Shown in pieces: positions 1-10,645 of a stretch of 64,000 bases of DNA. A program made the position numbers and the translations under genes. Within the stretch, counting starts at the first letter, position 1, and the number at the start of each line of letters is the position of its first letter. The stretch is taken from the NCBI GenBank assembly GCA_021234155.1, contig JAJEKV010000181.1, forward strand, positions 618,001-682,000. Direction: 5' to 3'. The stretch comes from Isoetes taiwanensis (taxonomy: Eukaryota > Streptophyta > Lycopodiopsida > Isoetales > Isoetaceae). The notes beneath the pieces were generated by a model. That model searched no databases, had not been told where the DNA came from, and saw only the letters and a list, made by a program, of their open reading frames with translations.

Positions 1-912
1 TCTGGAATTATCTGTCAAAATAAATTTCAGGTACTTGCTGATCTTGCTAATGAATTTTCTGCAGATTCTCTTGAGCCATCAATTGTACCTGACTCCATTT
101 CTCCACAAGCGACTCCATTATGCTCTTCTGTTGTCCCCACACAATGTCTGTTATCTGGAAATCCTATTACCAGTCCTCAAAATCCTGATCCCGACACCAA
201 CAAATATGACTGCCATACACATCATGTCGACCTCATTGATCTTTCTGAACCAATAGACCATCAAAATAGACATCCCCTCCTGACTCCAAATCAATTGACT
301 GAGATCGATCAGACTGTTGCTAAGCAATTGCATGATTTACATGTGGAATTAAATGTGGTACAGAATGATCATATAGATAGACAGGAAATTACAGCATGTC
401 AGAATTCTGAGATGGTACTGCCAGCACAGTCAGTGGGAGATAGCATAACAAGTCTGGAGACCTTAGGGGATGTAGATGCAGAAGCAGCAGTGCAAACCAA
501 GCTCACACAATTATGTGGATCTTCCCCTACCAGGCAAGTTCTTTCCATTGTTAATGATAATAATATTAATAAATTAAATATCTCTGATTCAATTACTTTG
601 ACTCCTATTCCTAAGAATAATATTTCTTTAGTAGAGTCAAATATGGACTGTTGTAATTCCAAATTCTGGGCCTGCTCCCATGACTCTCATCTTGATCCTG
701 AATCTCAAGATAAGGAAAATAACTCTTCAGATCATCTCTGGGAGGATGATAGATTCCTCTCAAACTCTTCCTCAGCTGATGATTTAAAAAAGACTTCTGC
801 TTTCATTGGCAAGTCCACTAAGAAAATCTCTAAGACTTATGCCTCTCCTGCCTTAAACACCAGGCTCCAATCAAAGAAAAACACAAGGAGCAGAAAAAAG
901 AGCTCCCATTAA
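1..912 (+). CDS. LINE ORF1 protein, C-terminal part
   Basis: Frame 1 is open from the first base of the window to the TAA at 910-912, giving 303 codons of a protein whose N-terminus is missing. The sequence begins with a short hydrophobic stretch containing FQVLADL, a kind of linker seen after the zinc knuckle of plant LINE ORF1 proteins. It continues as a Ser/Asp/Asn-rich, probably disordered region and ends in a very basic tail (KKNTRSRKKSSH). ORF1 proteins of this class bind the element RNA. No RRM or CCHC knuckle is visible here; those would lie upstream. ORF2 follows after 36 bases. The assignment rests mainly on position and composition. Confidence 0.7.
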   Translation, partial: SGIICQNKFQVLADLANEFSADSLEPSIVPDSISPQATPLCSSVVPTQCLLSGNPITSPQNPDPDTNKYDCHTHHVDLIDLSEPIDHQNRHPLLTPNQLTEIDQTVAKQLHDLHVELNVVQNDHIDRQEITACQNSEMVLPAQSVGDSITSLETLGDVDAEAAVQTKLTQLCGSSPTRQVLSIVNDNNINKLNISDSITLTPIPKNNISLVESNMDCCNSKFWACSHDSHLDPESQDKENNSSDHLWEDDRFLSNSSSADDLKKTSAFIGKSTKKISKTYASPALNTRLQSKKNTRSRKKSSH

Positions 913-3900
913 TTTATCTTCTCTTACTTGCTCTCCCTTCTCTTTCCAATGAAAATCCTATCATGGAATCTAAGGGGCATAAAAGGACCCTTAAAAAGAA
1001 GAAGAGTGATTACTCAGTTGAGAGATTATAATGCTGACATTATCCTGCTCCAAGAATTGAGGCTTCCAAACTTTGAGTGCTCTAATTTAGCCAATTGGAT
1101 TTCTCCTGAATATTCCTCCTGCTGGATTGAAGCTACTGGTACAGCTGGTGGTATTTGCATCATCTGGAAAAATATATCTCATTCTATTATATATAACAGT
1201 CCTGAGAGAAACTGGCAGGCAGTTATTTTAAAAAAAAATGATCTCACCTTTGGAGTCATTAACATTTATGCTTCAACTTCCTCTAAGGAAAGAGAGCTTC
1301 TTTGGCCTAAAATAGGTAATTGGCTTGAAAGCCAAAACTATATTTCATGGATTATTGGGGGTGATTTTAATAACACTCCTACTCCTGATCTCAAGCTTGG
1401 AAATGATATTAATATGACGAGAGCTGAGAGAAACAACTGGGACTATTTCATTGATAACTTCCTCTTCACCTATATCCCCTCTGCCACTGCCAAATACACT
1501 TGGTCAAATAAACAACAAGGTTCCAAACGTGTCTTCTGTGCCCTTGACAGATTTTACATTAATAATTCTGATAATCCTATCTGGGATAGCTGTGTAGTTT
1601 ACAGTGATGAGACCACTTCAATATCTGACCACCAGCCTCAATTTCTCGAGACCAAACATTTTCTTAGCATTAAAAAGGGGCCCAATTGTCCTTATAAGTT
1701 TAATTGTAGTCTCCTTAGTAATGAAAAGTTCTGTGAGGATTTTAAAGCTTTCTACTCAAATCTGCCAAGAGCTAATCCTTTCCATTCAATGAGGGATTTC
1801 TATGCTAATATAAAGGCCTCTAAAAACTGGATTAAAAAGTGGTCTAAAGATAATTATGAAAAAAGAAAAGAGGAAAAGAAAAGATGTCTGCTGAGTATGA
1901 AAAATGTAAGGCTACAGATTCAAAATGATCCCTTTAACAGAGATCTTCATCTGCAAGAATCTAATATTGAGCAAGCAATAAAGGCTATAGAAGAATATGA
2001 AGCAAAAGGTGCAGCTGTCAAATGTAAATTAAAATATCTTTCCAACATGGATAGCAATAACTCTAAATTCTTTTTTAGAGTGGCCAAAAATAGAGTCTAC
2101 AAAAATCAAATTCTTGCAGTCAGAGATGACAATGATGTTCCTGTGAAGGATACCAAAGAAATTAGTGAGTTCTTCTACTCTAAATATGCTGCAATTTTCT
2201 CTAATGATGGCAACACCCCCTGGCAGACCTCTCAAGCCAAAAATTTCATTGATCTTTTAAATGATCTCCCTGGCTATGATATTAATCCAATCTCAGATAA
2301 CATTGTTGATCTGCCTAATGAATATGAGATTAAATCTACCCTTCTGCATCTTGCTAAAGGGAAAAGCCCTGGTCCTGATGGCTTTCCCCCTGAGTTCTAT
2401 ATCCAGTTTTGGGAGATCATTAAGCATGATTTCATTCAAATGATCCATGGTTTTTGGTACACTAACCATCTGCATCCTGCAATAGCTTCTGGTTTGGTTG
2501 CCCTTGTGCCAAAGATAGATAATCCTGAAAAATTCAGTGACTGGAGGCCTATTTCCCTCACTAATACATCATATAAGGTCTGTGCAAAAATTATTGCTAA
2601 TCGAATAAATGGTTACCTCCAGAGTGTTATCTCCATGAATCAGTCTGCCTTCTTGCCAAATAGATATATCCTAGACAACTACATTGCAGCAATGGAAGGC
2701 TTGCATTGGGCCAAACACTCTAATCAGAACTGCATTCTTTTGAAGTTAGATTTTTCCAAAGCCTTTGACTCCATCAGATGGGATTTCCTTGAGCTGGCCT
2801 TGAGAAAAATAGGTTTACCTGAAAAGCTAATTCATCTTATTATAGGGTTGAACTCTCGTGCACAATCTTCAATCTTAATCAATGGTTCACCTAGTAAATT
2901 CTTTCCACTCCAAAAGGGTGTAAGGCAAGGTTGCCCTTTAGCACCTTACCTATTTATTGTGGCAGCAGATCAATTAACAAGGGCCATTATGCATTATCAG
3001 AATTTGGGAAACATAAAGGGTTTAATCATGCCTAACTCTCAAAATCAACTGACCCTGTTACAATATGCAGATGACTCATTCTCTTTTTTGCAGAATGATG
3101 ATAGAAATATAGAGTTCTTCTTGAATATCATTCAAAATTTTGGTCATGCCTCTGGGATCCACTTGAACACTCATAAATCTGCTATTATTGGGGCCTAACC
3201 AAGCATTTATTTCTGGGATTAAATGTATCTCTGCAAATCAAGTTACTAAGTTGCTAGGTATGCCCTTAGGTCTGGATATCAGCATTAAATCTCTCTGGAG
3301 CCCAATTGTTGATAAGATCAGAAAAAAGCTTAACAATTATGGCAGTTGCCTCTCTCTTGCTGGCAGATCCATTATTGCCTCTACTGTTATTGCCAGCTCA
3401 CATGTCTATTTCTCTTCTGCCCTCATTGCTCCTAAATGCATATATCAACAGCTGGAGAGAATCATTAGAAATTTTATATGGGGCAAGAAGCATCTTGTTA
3501 ACTGGGATTATGTTACAAGGAAAAAATCTGCAGGTGGTCTGGGGTGTAAGAATCTGAGACTTCAAGCTTATGCTCTAGGTGGTAAGTATGTTTGGAAAGC
3601 CCTTTTCCAAAGGAAAAATGCTGCTACTGATTTTATTAATTACTGGCTATCCAAAAGTTTTATCAAGGGTCACCCTACAATTGACCATCATCTACCTCAC
3701 TCAGCCTTTTCTGATGTCAAACCTGCACCAAATACTTCTCCTTTGATGAGAAATCTTTTGATGGCTTGGAATTATGCTTCCAAAGCATTTTCATACTCTA
3801 CCATTGACCGAGGGCCCACCATAGAATGAATATTTTCCTGGAATTCAGGTTTATCGAAAAGAGATGGCATCCCTTTGGCTATTATTCATCCACAGATTTA

Positions 3901-4467
3901 TAAGAAATGGAGACTCAATAACATTTGTTATATAGGAGACCTTTGGTCTAATGGCAGATGGATCTCTTGGACCAGGCTTAAAGCTCGATCAAAAAGTACA
4001 AGTAATCTTGATAGATTACTTTATAAGCATATTGTTAATAAATTAGTCAATAGAGATATTGATGCCAATCCTATTCCTGAAAATGACCGGTTTTTTTGAA
4101 CAACCATAATATTTACAAAGTGTCCGTAATTTATGCTTTCTTGTCCGATCCAATCAATCTTCCAAAGCAAACTAAATATTGGCATATAAATGAGCAGTGG
4201 GAAAAGAATCTTTTAGGAATGTATGGAACTCTTATTGTGCTCCCAAAATTTCTTACTTCAATTGGCTGATTGCTAACAAGAGTGTCCCTAATCTCCAGGC
4301 CATTTACAGTCATCAACATCATCAAACTGCTCAGAATACTCAGTCAAATCTGCAGCAGCTGAGTTCTCCATTGTGCCCTCTGGGTTGTGGCTCTATTGAA
4401 ACTATGGATCATATCTTCCTTTGCCATAAATTGAATAGTTTCTGGATCTGGTTTGAGACCAATTTCA

Positions 4468-4479
4468 ACATTCATAGAC
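4468..4479 (+). repeat. left TSD of nested LINE
   Basis: The 12-mer acattcatagac is repeated at 5707-5718, directly after the nested element's poly(A). The preceding A at 4467 may belong to it but cannot be separated from the poly(A) on the other side. Confidence 0.92.
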
Positions 4480-5706
4480 ACGAAGGTTCTGGTGTCGAAA
4501 TTCATCTGGCAGTTGTTGCAGGAGCAACAATCCCCAGGATTGGCTCTGTTGGCACAGTCGCTTCGCCACTCTATTGTGTTTAGGAAGCCAGCAATTCCGG
4601 CTCAGTTGCCGTGGGCTCTGTTTGAGGATTTGCGGCCATTCCCTCATGCTTCGCCTTTTCTTAAAGGTCTCCTCAAGGCCTGGAAGGTGGTCAAGGTTCT
4701 CTTTTCATTGGACCCTAGCAGGTGTATGGTAGCCTCATCGCCCTTTCTTTGGGTACCCTTGGATTCTGCATCTCCCTTGGCCTCTTCCCTACACCCAGCG
4801 CCGATGGATTGCTGCAGGGGTAACATCCATCCGTGACTGGTATTGGGAGGGTCACCTGGCGCCGTGGGAGTTTTTTAGGGATCGATTTGGCCTTCTGCGT
4901 CGGCGCTGGGACATTCGGACTTGGGCGAGAATTGCGAATGCTATTCCATTGCGCTTGTCTTCTCAAGTCAATCGCGTTTGGAAGTCACATAGTGGACTTG
5001 ATGCATCTCAGTTTGTAGCATCGGCTTATGGGCTTCTAGCGCTTCAGGACACATTGCCGCCTTCGGATAAGTGGTCACTTAAGCTTCCAGGGAGTAAGTG
5101 GCCCGCCATGTGGAAGTGGGCATGGAATACATTGCCTCCTCCTAAAATCCGCACCCTTTTGGCATGGCGGATCTTGCACCGTAGCCTCGGGTGAATGTCC
5201 GAAAATACGTGTTCAAGCCTCGGTGTAGCGGAAACATGCCCTCTATGTGGGAGGCGCCGAGAGACCATTGAGCACTTTGCTTTGTCCTATGCTCGAGGTA
5301 GGGGCAGCTTGGTCCCGGGTGAGAGCCCTCTTTGGGTCTTCACCGTGGGTCGGTCGAAGCTTCTCATGGGAGTCTTTCCTAGCGGTTATCGATGGCCAAG
5401 CAAAGCCAGGCATTCCATTTATGCAGAGCTTGGCTTCTGTGGTTGATTTGGAAAAGACGGAGAGCGAAGGTCTTTCAAAATGCAGTGCTTAGCCCTTTTC
5501 GGTTGGTTCCGATCTTGAGGCATAAGTTGTGGCAGGCTTACCAAGTCTCAAGCTTGTCTGGCACAGTTAAGCGGGAAATTTGGTCGACATTCTTACAGAT
5601 TGTGAATCATGATGGGCACTTCATTTCTTAGCACCACACTTATCATTGTACTTGATCACATTCTAGTAGTTTAATATATTCCTATATTCTTCAAAAAAAA
5701 AAAAAA
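4480..5706 (+). mobile_element. 5'-truncated LINE nested in the first LINE
   Basis: A 1.23-kb insert ends in a poly(A) run at about 5693-5706 and is flanked by 12-bp direct repeats. It starts directly in ORF2 coding sequence, so it is 5' truncated as is common for LINEs. Its protein matches the C-terminal ORF2 region of the minus-strand LINE at 61.3-64 kb (shared SKFIW, PWALF and ASPFL blocks), so both belong to one family distinct from the host LINE. Confidence 0.92.
4484..5631 (+). pseudogene. LINE ORF2 C-terminal region (zf-RVT), broken
   Basis: The first segment, through SKFIWQLL and LPWALF, is open to about 4836. The reading then shifts to a frame giving RWIAAGVTSIRDWYWEGH near 4801-4860 and the zinc-finger-associated block WKWAWNTLPPPKIRTLLAWR near 5115-5170. 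An in-frame TGA at 5192-5194 is followed by CPLCGRRRETIEH, the Cys/His motif found at the end of plant LINE ORF2. In this family the region follows the reverse transcriptase. The copy lacks endonuclease and RT and has at least one frameshift and one stop, so it is dead. Confidence 0.85.
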
Positions 5707-5718
5707 ACATTCATAGAC
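5707..5718 (+). repeat. right TSD of nested LINE
   Basis: This is the second copy of acattcatagac. The host LINE ORF2 frame resumes immediately after it (PTSILDF and onward), which confirms the insertion boundary. Confidence 0.92.
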
Positions 5719-6057
5719 CAACTTCCATTCTAGATTTTATGATGAACAATAATGCATTTAAAAATACCATTAGCTTCATCTCTCTCTGGAATGTGTGGAA
5801 GCATAGAAATAGATGCTTGTATGGGGGCCACAATTTGTCTACTTTTTGGATTAAATTACAGGTGACTTATGACTTAGAGCTAACAGCAGCAGCTCAAAGA
5901 AATAAATATGTTGATGCTCAATTTGATCAGCTGTGGAATTCTATTGGACAATTCTATGGTTGCTTTAATTTATTTAAGTTAAATTGTCATGTTGATAACA
6001 CTAATTCTGATTCTGTTCTTCCTAGAGTATCTCTGGAACTGCAAGTTCAAACTTGAC

Positions 6058-6507
6058 ATGCAATTTGATGAAACTGAGGCTTCCAAATACACTGGTATCC
6101 CACAGTCAGAAAGGCATGAGATTCAGAATCAAGTGCAGAACCAAGTGGATTACAGTTTTTGGACAGGTCACGTAAAGGGGAAGCTATATGAGAGCATAGA
6201 AGAAATCCCAGAGAAAGAGGTTGAGTGGGCTAAGGAATTCTGCTGAGAGACACACTTAATGTATGTGCTATGGTGGTTTATGCATGCTAACAGCATGGAC
6301 ATGACAGACAGGCAATTTGAGTTCTATAGAGAATGCTACTACTACCATAGGGGCAGAGCGGATTGCCATGGCACTCTAATCCACCTTTATTCCACATGTA
6401 ACTCAAACAGGCTGATCGAGGTGGTTGATTGGGGGAAGAATTTTATTCCTATTCTTTATCCCCAGTTTAGGGACCATTTTCACTTTCTGGACACCTACAA
6501 TTTCTGA
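6058..6507 (+). pseudogene. third LINE ORF, unknown protein, one in-frame TGA
   Basis: An ATG at 6058, two bases after the ORF2 stop (6054-6056), opens a frame of 149 codons to the stop at 6505-6507, broken only by TGA at 6244-6246. The protein begins MQFDETEASKY and is rich in Glu, Trp, Tyr and His; after the stop it continues with a Trp/Tyr/Cys-rich half (YVLWWFMH, YYYHRGRADCH). If the TGA was once TGG the frame would be continuous. I recognise no domain: it is not RNase H and not a zinc knuckle. Position suggests it was translated from the element RNA by reinitiation, but chance openness or a captured host fragment is possible. Confidence 0.5.
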
Positions 6508-6867
6508 TCCCTGCTTCATCTGTCCATAACTTTCTTTTTTGTGCAGATTGTTGGCTCAAGGAATCTGCAGGAAATGTACTTGGCTGCATCAGAAAAAAGA
6601 TAGAAGACACTGCTCCTGTTCAAAGTGTTTATATCTTTGACATCTGCATCCTCATTATGTTGCAACACTTTATGTTCTCGTCTACTTCAAGTACTCTTCA
6701 TTTTGCTGCTACTATTCACATGGATTTCATCAAGTCCAAAAAAATATTTCCTTATGTTACATATTGCTGACTCCTCAGTCATGCAATTCTCTACTTTTGT
6801 ACTTATTCTCCATAATTAATGATTAAAAAGCTTCATTCCCTCAAAAAAAAAAAAAAAAAAAAAAAAA
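6508..6867 (+). other. LINE 3' untranslated region and poly(A)
   Basis: Pyrimidine-rich sequence without an ORF leads to an A run of about 25 bases at 6843-6867, followed by an AT dinucleotide run. This marks the 3' end of the first LINE. Confidence 0.85.
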
Positions 6868-7092
6868 TATATATATATAGAAAAGCATATTAGTATTTGA
6901 AATGTACTTTTGCCTTTGACTTCTTTGACTATAGTTTGGCTTTTATTCAAGTCTAGCTTGACTTTTTTATTGCGTGTGCTTCATAGAATGCCTTTGACTT
7001 CCAACTTTCTTGCCAAAATCTTCACGGTATAATCGCCATAAAAAAGTTCTTATGACAAATAACTCCTAGCTGTTCATAAACCATAATTGATA

Positions 7093-7145
7093 AACCCATT
7101 GATAGTACAAAAACTTGATAAACCCACTGATAGTACAAAGACTTG
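7093..7145 (+). repeat. two copies of a ~28-bp direct repeat
   Basis: The phrase 'gatagtacaaa(a/g)acttg' occurs twice in tandem. A related phrase followed by the same TATATA run appears again near 37855-37880, so the sequence is dispersed. Confidence 0.6.
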
Positions 7146-7193
7146 TATATATACAATTATATTGTGTGTAGATGTATGTAGACATTTTGATCT

Positions 7194-7223
7194 CGGCCGT
7201 CTATCTCAGATCTGGACGGCCCA
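7194..7223. promoter_or_regulatory. palindromic GGCCGTC/GACGGCC motif
   Basis: GGCCGTC is followed after 12 bases by its inverse, then by GGCCCA, a site II-like plant promoter motif (TGGGCC on the other strand). Such motifs sit near transcription starts of housekeeping genes in plants. No confirmed gene starts here, so a promoter role is only suggested. Confidence 0.3.
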
Positions 7224-7340
7224 CGTTAAGCCCCCAAATAACCCACCTCAAATGACCCCTTTATTTGGGGCTTTTGATCACGTCCGTTGAATGTGCAGAT
7301 CAATGGCCAAGATTTGGTCATACATTATGAAGTGCAATCA

Positions 7341-7469
7341 ATGGTTGCAGCAAAAATTAATGGTGCTCTTGCACGACACCATCCTTCTTCATGCTGCTGG
7401 AGACCATTCTGGAGCTCTGTAACTCGACATCTATCAAAAACCCTCATATGTGCGGGTTCATTCTTCTGA
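7341..7469 (+). CDS. short open frame, possible interrupted exon 1
   Basis: ATG 7341 opens 42 codons, beginning MVAAKINGALARHHPSS, rich in Ala, Arg, Ser and His and poor in acidic residues, as mitochondrial presequences often are. It lies 120 bases downstream of the palindromic GGCCCA motif and just before the Copia insertion. It could be the start of a host gene cut off by the insertion, or chance. I see no conserved domain. Confidence 0.2.
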   Translation: MVAAKINGALARHHPSSCCWRPFWSSVTRHLSKTLICAGSFF

Positions 7470-7577
7470 TTTTTCTTCTGGTTGGAATATAGAAAATCAC
7501 CATTGTGCTCTTTGTTTCGGAGATGATCGTAAATTGCCTTCTTTTTTGTTTCAGTTGCAAGATCAGAAAATAGATAA

Positions 7578-7857
7578 TGTTGCATATATAGCCTTTACAC
7601 ATGTCATGTAGAAGCAGCATGAAGCAACAAATGGGAAACCATGCATGTGGGCATGGCATGCGGAATAGTTGCATGCAGGCATGGCAGATAGTATAAGAGG
7701 AGACTCACGGAAGCGGAAGAAGGTGGAGAGAAGCAAGGAAGCGGTGCATCCTGGGTGGAACAATCCAGTGATTGGATTGAAGGTGAAGTGGCTGAATTGC
7801 AGGTGGCTTTAGGTGGAGTCTTGTTTATGCTTGAAGGGATAGAGCTTGGGCTCTCAC
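7578..7857 (+). repeat. Copia 5' LTR, truncated
   Basis: The sequence begins TGTTGCATATATAGCC and matches the 3' LTRs at 20910 and 30980 for 280 bases, then diverges after 'gggctctca'. The remainder of the LTR and any primer-binding site are missing, so an internal deletion joined the LTR to later element sequence. Confidence 0.85.
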
Positions 7858-9260
7858 CGCATATTACAGCCGAAGAAGAGTCGCGGCTGTGGCAACAAGC
7901 CGTAGTAATTGCTAAGAATCGAACAAAGGTATCGAGCACAAGAACACTTCGGTCATCTTCACGCATTGTCCGAAGACCGGAGGATTGTTTTTGTTATTGT
8001 TACCCGGTTTCAAGGAGGACATGGCAAGCATACAGAGTAACTTGTTAATGTCTGTAAGGGAGACTAGGTGGAGCCGTGCTTATGGACGGCAGATGGTTGA
8101 ATTCAATAGAAAACTTGCAATTGAGAAAGAGAACCAGGAATGATTGGAGCAATTGCAAATGTGCGAGGAGAACTCGTGTATTGACCATCGACTCGGAGCG
8201 TAAGTTTCAAAGGTAAGCTCACCAAGAATGCCGCGTCATGTCAAAACCAATGAAAAGCATGTAGTCAAGATGGGAAATGGAGTTCTTCAGGGTGTACATG
8301 GGCACGGGAATCTAGAATTGACAAGGGAAGGTAAAACTATTCTTAATGTGCCGAGAGCATTATATGTCCCGGTATGTTGTTCAACTGGGTTTCAGAGCGA
8401 TTTAGTAGATGATGGTTATGAATTAAGATTTCATAAGACCGGGTGCAAGTTCATAAAAGATGGTGTGAAAACCTTTGAGGCACAAAGGAACGGAAAGTCG
8501 CTTTGAATTGGATGCGAGGGTTATCAATAAAGTTTCATATGGATGATCCGCATACATGGCATCTTAGAATGGGGCATGTCAATTATAACAAGATTAAAAT
8601 TGCACGTAAAACATAAGTTGTTAGATGGGTTGATATGTAATGATGAAGATCATGGCGGTGTGAGGCATGTATGCTTGGAAAGCAAGCTAGACTTCCCTTT
8701 AAAAATAAAGGACGGCGAAAGCAACCGAAGTTGCTTGAATTAGTGCATTCCCGACGCAGGTGGACCTATGCAAACACAGAGCCTTGGGGAAAATCATATT
8801 TTGCCACTTTTATAGATGATTGTAGCAGACGCACCAAATGTTATTATCTTCGCACAAAAGATCAAGTATATGATGCTTTTCGGCTTTATGTCGCAGAGGT
8901 AGAGCGAGAAACATCCAAACGTGTAAAATCGTTGAGGTCAGATCTCGGAGGAGAATACAGGTCGAGTGAATTCACAAAGTTCTGTCATGTGTAGGGTATT
9001 AGAAGACAGTATACATGTCGATATACACCTCAGCAGAACGGGGTAGCAGAACGTAAGAACCGCACCATAATGGATGCGGCTAGATGCATGTTGAAACATG
9101 CAGGATTGCCTAACTTTTTATGGGGAGAAGCAAGAGTCGCAGCCCGCTATGTGCGTAACGTGCTGCCCACAAATGCATTGAAGGGAGCAGCCCACGAGGA
9201 GAAGTGGTCCGAAGAAGGCAAATCACGATCGATTGAGGGTCTACGGATGTTTAGCGTACA
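7858..9260 (+). pseudogene. Copia polyprotein 5' part: gag remnant, protease, integrase
   Basis: About 7858-8200 is a degenerate gag-like stretch. At 8228-8505 the frame VKMGNG...VPRALYVP is the protease-to-linker region of Ty1/Copia polyproteins. A GAG-pre-integrase piece (WHLRMGHVNYNKIK) follows near 8555-8600. The integrase spans about 8690-9240: CLGKQARLPF, FIDDCSR, SDLGGEY and TPQQNGVAERKNRTIMDAAR, containing the D, D and E-region signatures. The frame is broken in several places, including TAG at 8992-8994. At 9261 the CACTA-like transposon interrupts it; the polyprotein resumes at 18769 with VPEELRRKLDD. The two parts join as an LAYMLVPEE-type linker. Confidence 0.88.
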
Positions 9261-9263
9261 TGC
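9261..9263 (+). repeat. left 3-bp TSD (TGC) of CACTA-like element
   Basis: TGC precedes the left terminus CACACTGACCCC. The same TGC follows the right terminus at 18766-18768. Joining across one TGC gives a reading frame (gcg tac atg ctc gtg cca) encoding AYMLVP, as expected for Copia. Confidence 0.85.
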
Positions 9264-10060
9264 CACACTGACCCCAATTTTTGGTCCACAGTTGTTTTTT
9301 AGTTGTACGGAAGTGTTGTTTTATGCCAAAAACAACACCAAAATGGCCCCAAAAGTCCATGTGGCCTGTTTATCCGGATTTGCACAAAGAGACAGTGGTC
9401 TCTTGGCAGAAAAATCCACGCGTAGAAAAAATTGACATGGTTTTTGTGAATTTTTGTCAACGTGTACTTTTTTCCTTCACTGTTGTTTTTTGGCGGAACC
9501 ATACGTTGTTTATCTTTAAAATAGCACGTGTAGGTTTTAATTTTACTACACCTGAAAAACTAAATTACAACAGTAGAAATAAAACACTACAAAGAAAAAA
9601 AACACATAGGAAATAGAAAATTGATGTTTTCAAGTGTTCTTTTTCGCGATGTGGACATGTTGTTTCAAGTGTTGTTTTTGCAAAATTAAAAAAAAAATCA
9701 CGTATGGCCTTTTTTTAATTTACAAAACCCTACATGTGTTATTGAAATCTAGCTATAGTTTTCCTAAAATAAGGACATACGAAAAAATAAAATTATTACA
9801 CGTAGAAAAAATATGTGTTTCTAATGTGGTTGTTTAACTAATGAGATATTAACACGTGGCATATTTAAAAAAAAAAAAAAAACATTATTCTTGCTAATCA
9901 AATATGGACACGTGGCATACTTTTGAAATAAAAAAAGCATTATTATCACACGTAGGAAAAACAAAGTATTGTTTTTAATATGTCTTCTAACAAATCAAAT
10001 GTTGACACGTCGCAGACATTAAAAAAAAAAATTCCTATAGACCACAATTTAAAAGCTAAT
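9264..10060 (+). repeat. left subterminal region with CACGT motifs
   Basis: An A/T-rich stretch in which CACGTG or CACGTA recurs many times, including CACGTGGCAT at 9853-9862 and 9909-9918. Clustered short motifs inside the ends are typical of CACTA transposons, where they bind the element's own DNA-binding protein. There is no coding sequence. Confidence 0.55.
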
Positions 10061-10074
10061 ATATTATGAACTTT

Positions 10075-10220
10075 ATATTGCTCTTTTTATTTTAAAAGGA
10101 AAACCTTTTGGGAATCGAACCCAAAAAAGTCCATAAGGCATAATATACAATGTTATCTAGATTCTCATTCACGCATAATAATAGATTGCAATCTAAATTT
10201 CAACGTTAGATTAAAACATT
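10075..10220 (-). repeat. tRNA-derived SINE remnant (B box)
   Basis: On the minus strand 10110-10122 reads GGGTTCGATTCCC, an exact match to an RNA polymerase III B box in T-arm context. A convincing A box and cloverleaf are not visible, so this is a decayed SINE head rather than a tRNA gene. Confidence 0.4.
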
Positions 10221-10374
10221 CAATGGTAAAGGTCCAAAACAATTGAATTAATGATTAAGATTAAAAACAATGTAGCACAATTGACTGTGCTAATCGGCTT
10301 TGATCAAACCTCTTGGTTCAAGCACGCAATGCTATGTCCCCTAAGGGCTTCGTGAGAGGCAACACCATTACCAT

Positions 10375-10536
10375 TCACCACGCTTTTTTCAGATTTTTCG
10401 GTATGGTTGCAAGCTCTTTAAATTCTTCTGGTAGTGGAAGAGAAGCAAGCACCGACTCCCGCCATCTCGCATATGCATACTCCAGTTCTAGGATTTGCTC
10501 TCGTGTTGAATTAGCTAGCTCTAGGGTTAATAGTGC
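10375..10536 (-). pseudogene. possible captured exon fragment
   Basis: A minus-strand frame of about 54 codons containing LELEYAYARWRESVLASL and PEEFKELATIPKNL, ending in a stop at 10375-10377. The composition looks protein-like and the 5' edge follows a pyrimidine-containing AG ('ttaaccctag'), as a splice acceptor would. I do not recognise the protein. CACTA elements are known to capture gene fragments; chance openness cannot be excluded. Confidence 0.25.
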
Positions 10537-10552
10537 TCACCCGAAAACCAGC

Positions 10553-10645
10553 AGGCGGCGGACGGACAAGCTTCTTTGGATTTAGACGGGCAAGCTTCTC
10601 GGCCTTTAAAGAGACAAGCTTCTTTGCCTTTAGACGTACAAGCTT
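10553..10645 (+). repeat. ~26-bp tandem repeat with ACAAGCTTCTTTG
   Basis: Four imperfect units of the type 'ga(c)(g)gacaagcttctttgg' in succession. They give runs of SKEAC-like peptides on the minus strand, which are by-products of the repeat. Confidence 0.6.

Larger units (their letters stand above)
949..6056 (+). pseudogene. LINE ORF2: endonuclease-reverse transcriptase, broken
   Basis: ORF2 starts at ATG 949 (MKILSWNLRGIKG), the usual start of the plant LINE apurinic-type endonuclease. Endonuclease motifs LQEL, GGDFNN and SDHQP follow. The reverse transcriptase spans about 2340-3190, with SPGPDGFPPEF, LKLDFSKAFDS, RQGCPLAPYLF and YADD (3064-3075). The frame breaks near 3190 (shift to the frame running to 3829), at a TGA at 3827-3829, in a T run near 4093, and near 4200. 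A zinc-finger-like region (CPLGCGS...H...C) lies at about 4375-4435. A nested LINE then interrupts it; removing that insert and one TSD copy rejoins the frame exactly, through NIHR, into a W-rich C-terminus ending at 6056. There is no RNase H domain. Confidence 0.9.
1..6867 (+). mobile_element. L1-type plant LINE, 5' end outside window
   Basis: A non-LTR retrotransposon read left to right: the end of ORF1 (1-912), ORF2 with endonuclease and reverse transcriptase (949 to 6056), a further small ORF (6058-6507), an untranslated tail and a poly(A) run at 6843-6867. It mobilises by target-primed reverse transcription. The 5' end and left TSD lie before the window. A second LINE interrupts it at 4480-5706. 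ORF2 carries frameshifts and stops, so this copy is inactive. Confidence 0.93.
6868..7577 (+). other. host flank between LINE and Copia element
   Basis: About 700 bases with no clear gene. It holds a short imperfect direct repeat (7093-7145), a GGCCGTC/GACGGCC inverted repeat at about 7194-7223, and a short ATG frame at 7341. The Copia LTR begins at 7578. Confidence 0.6.
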
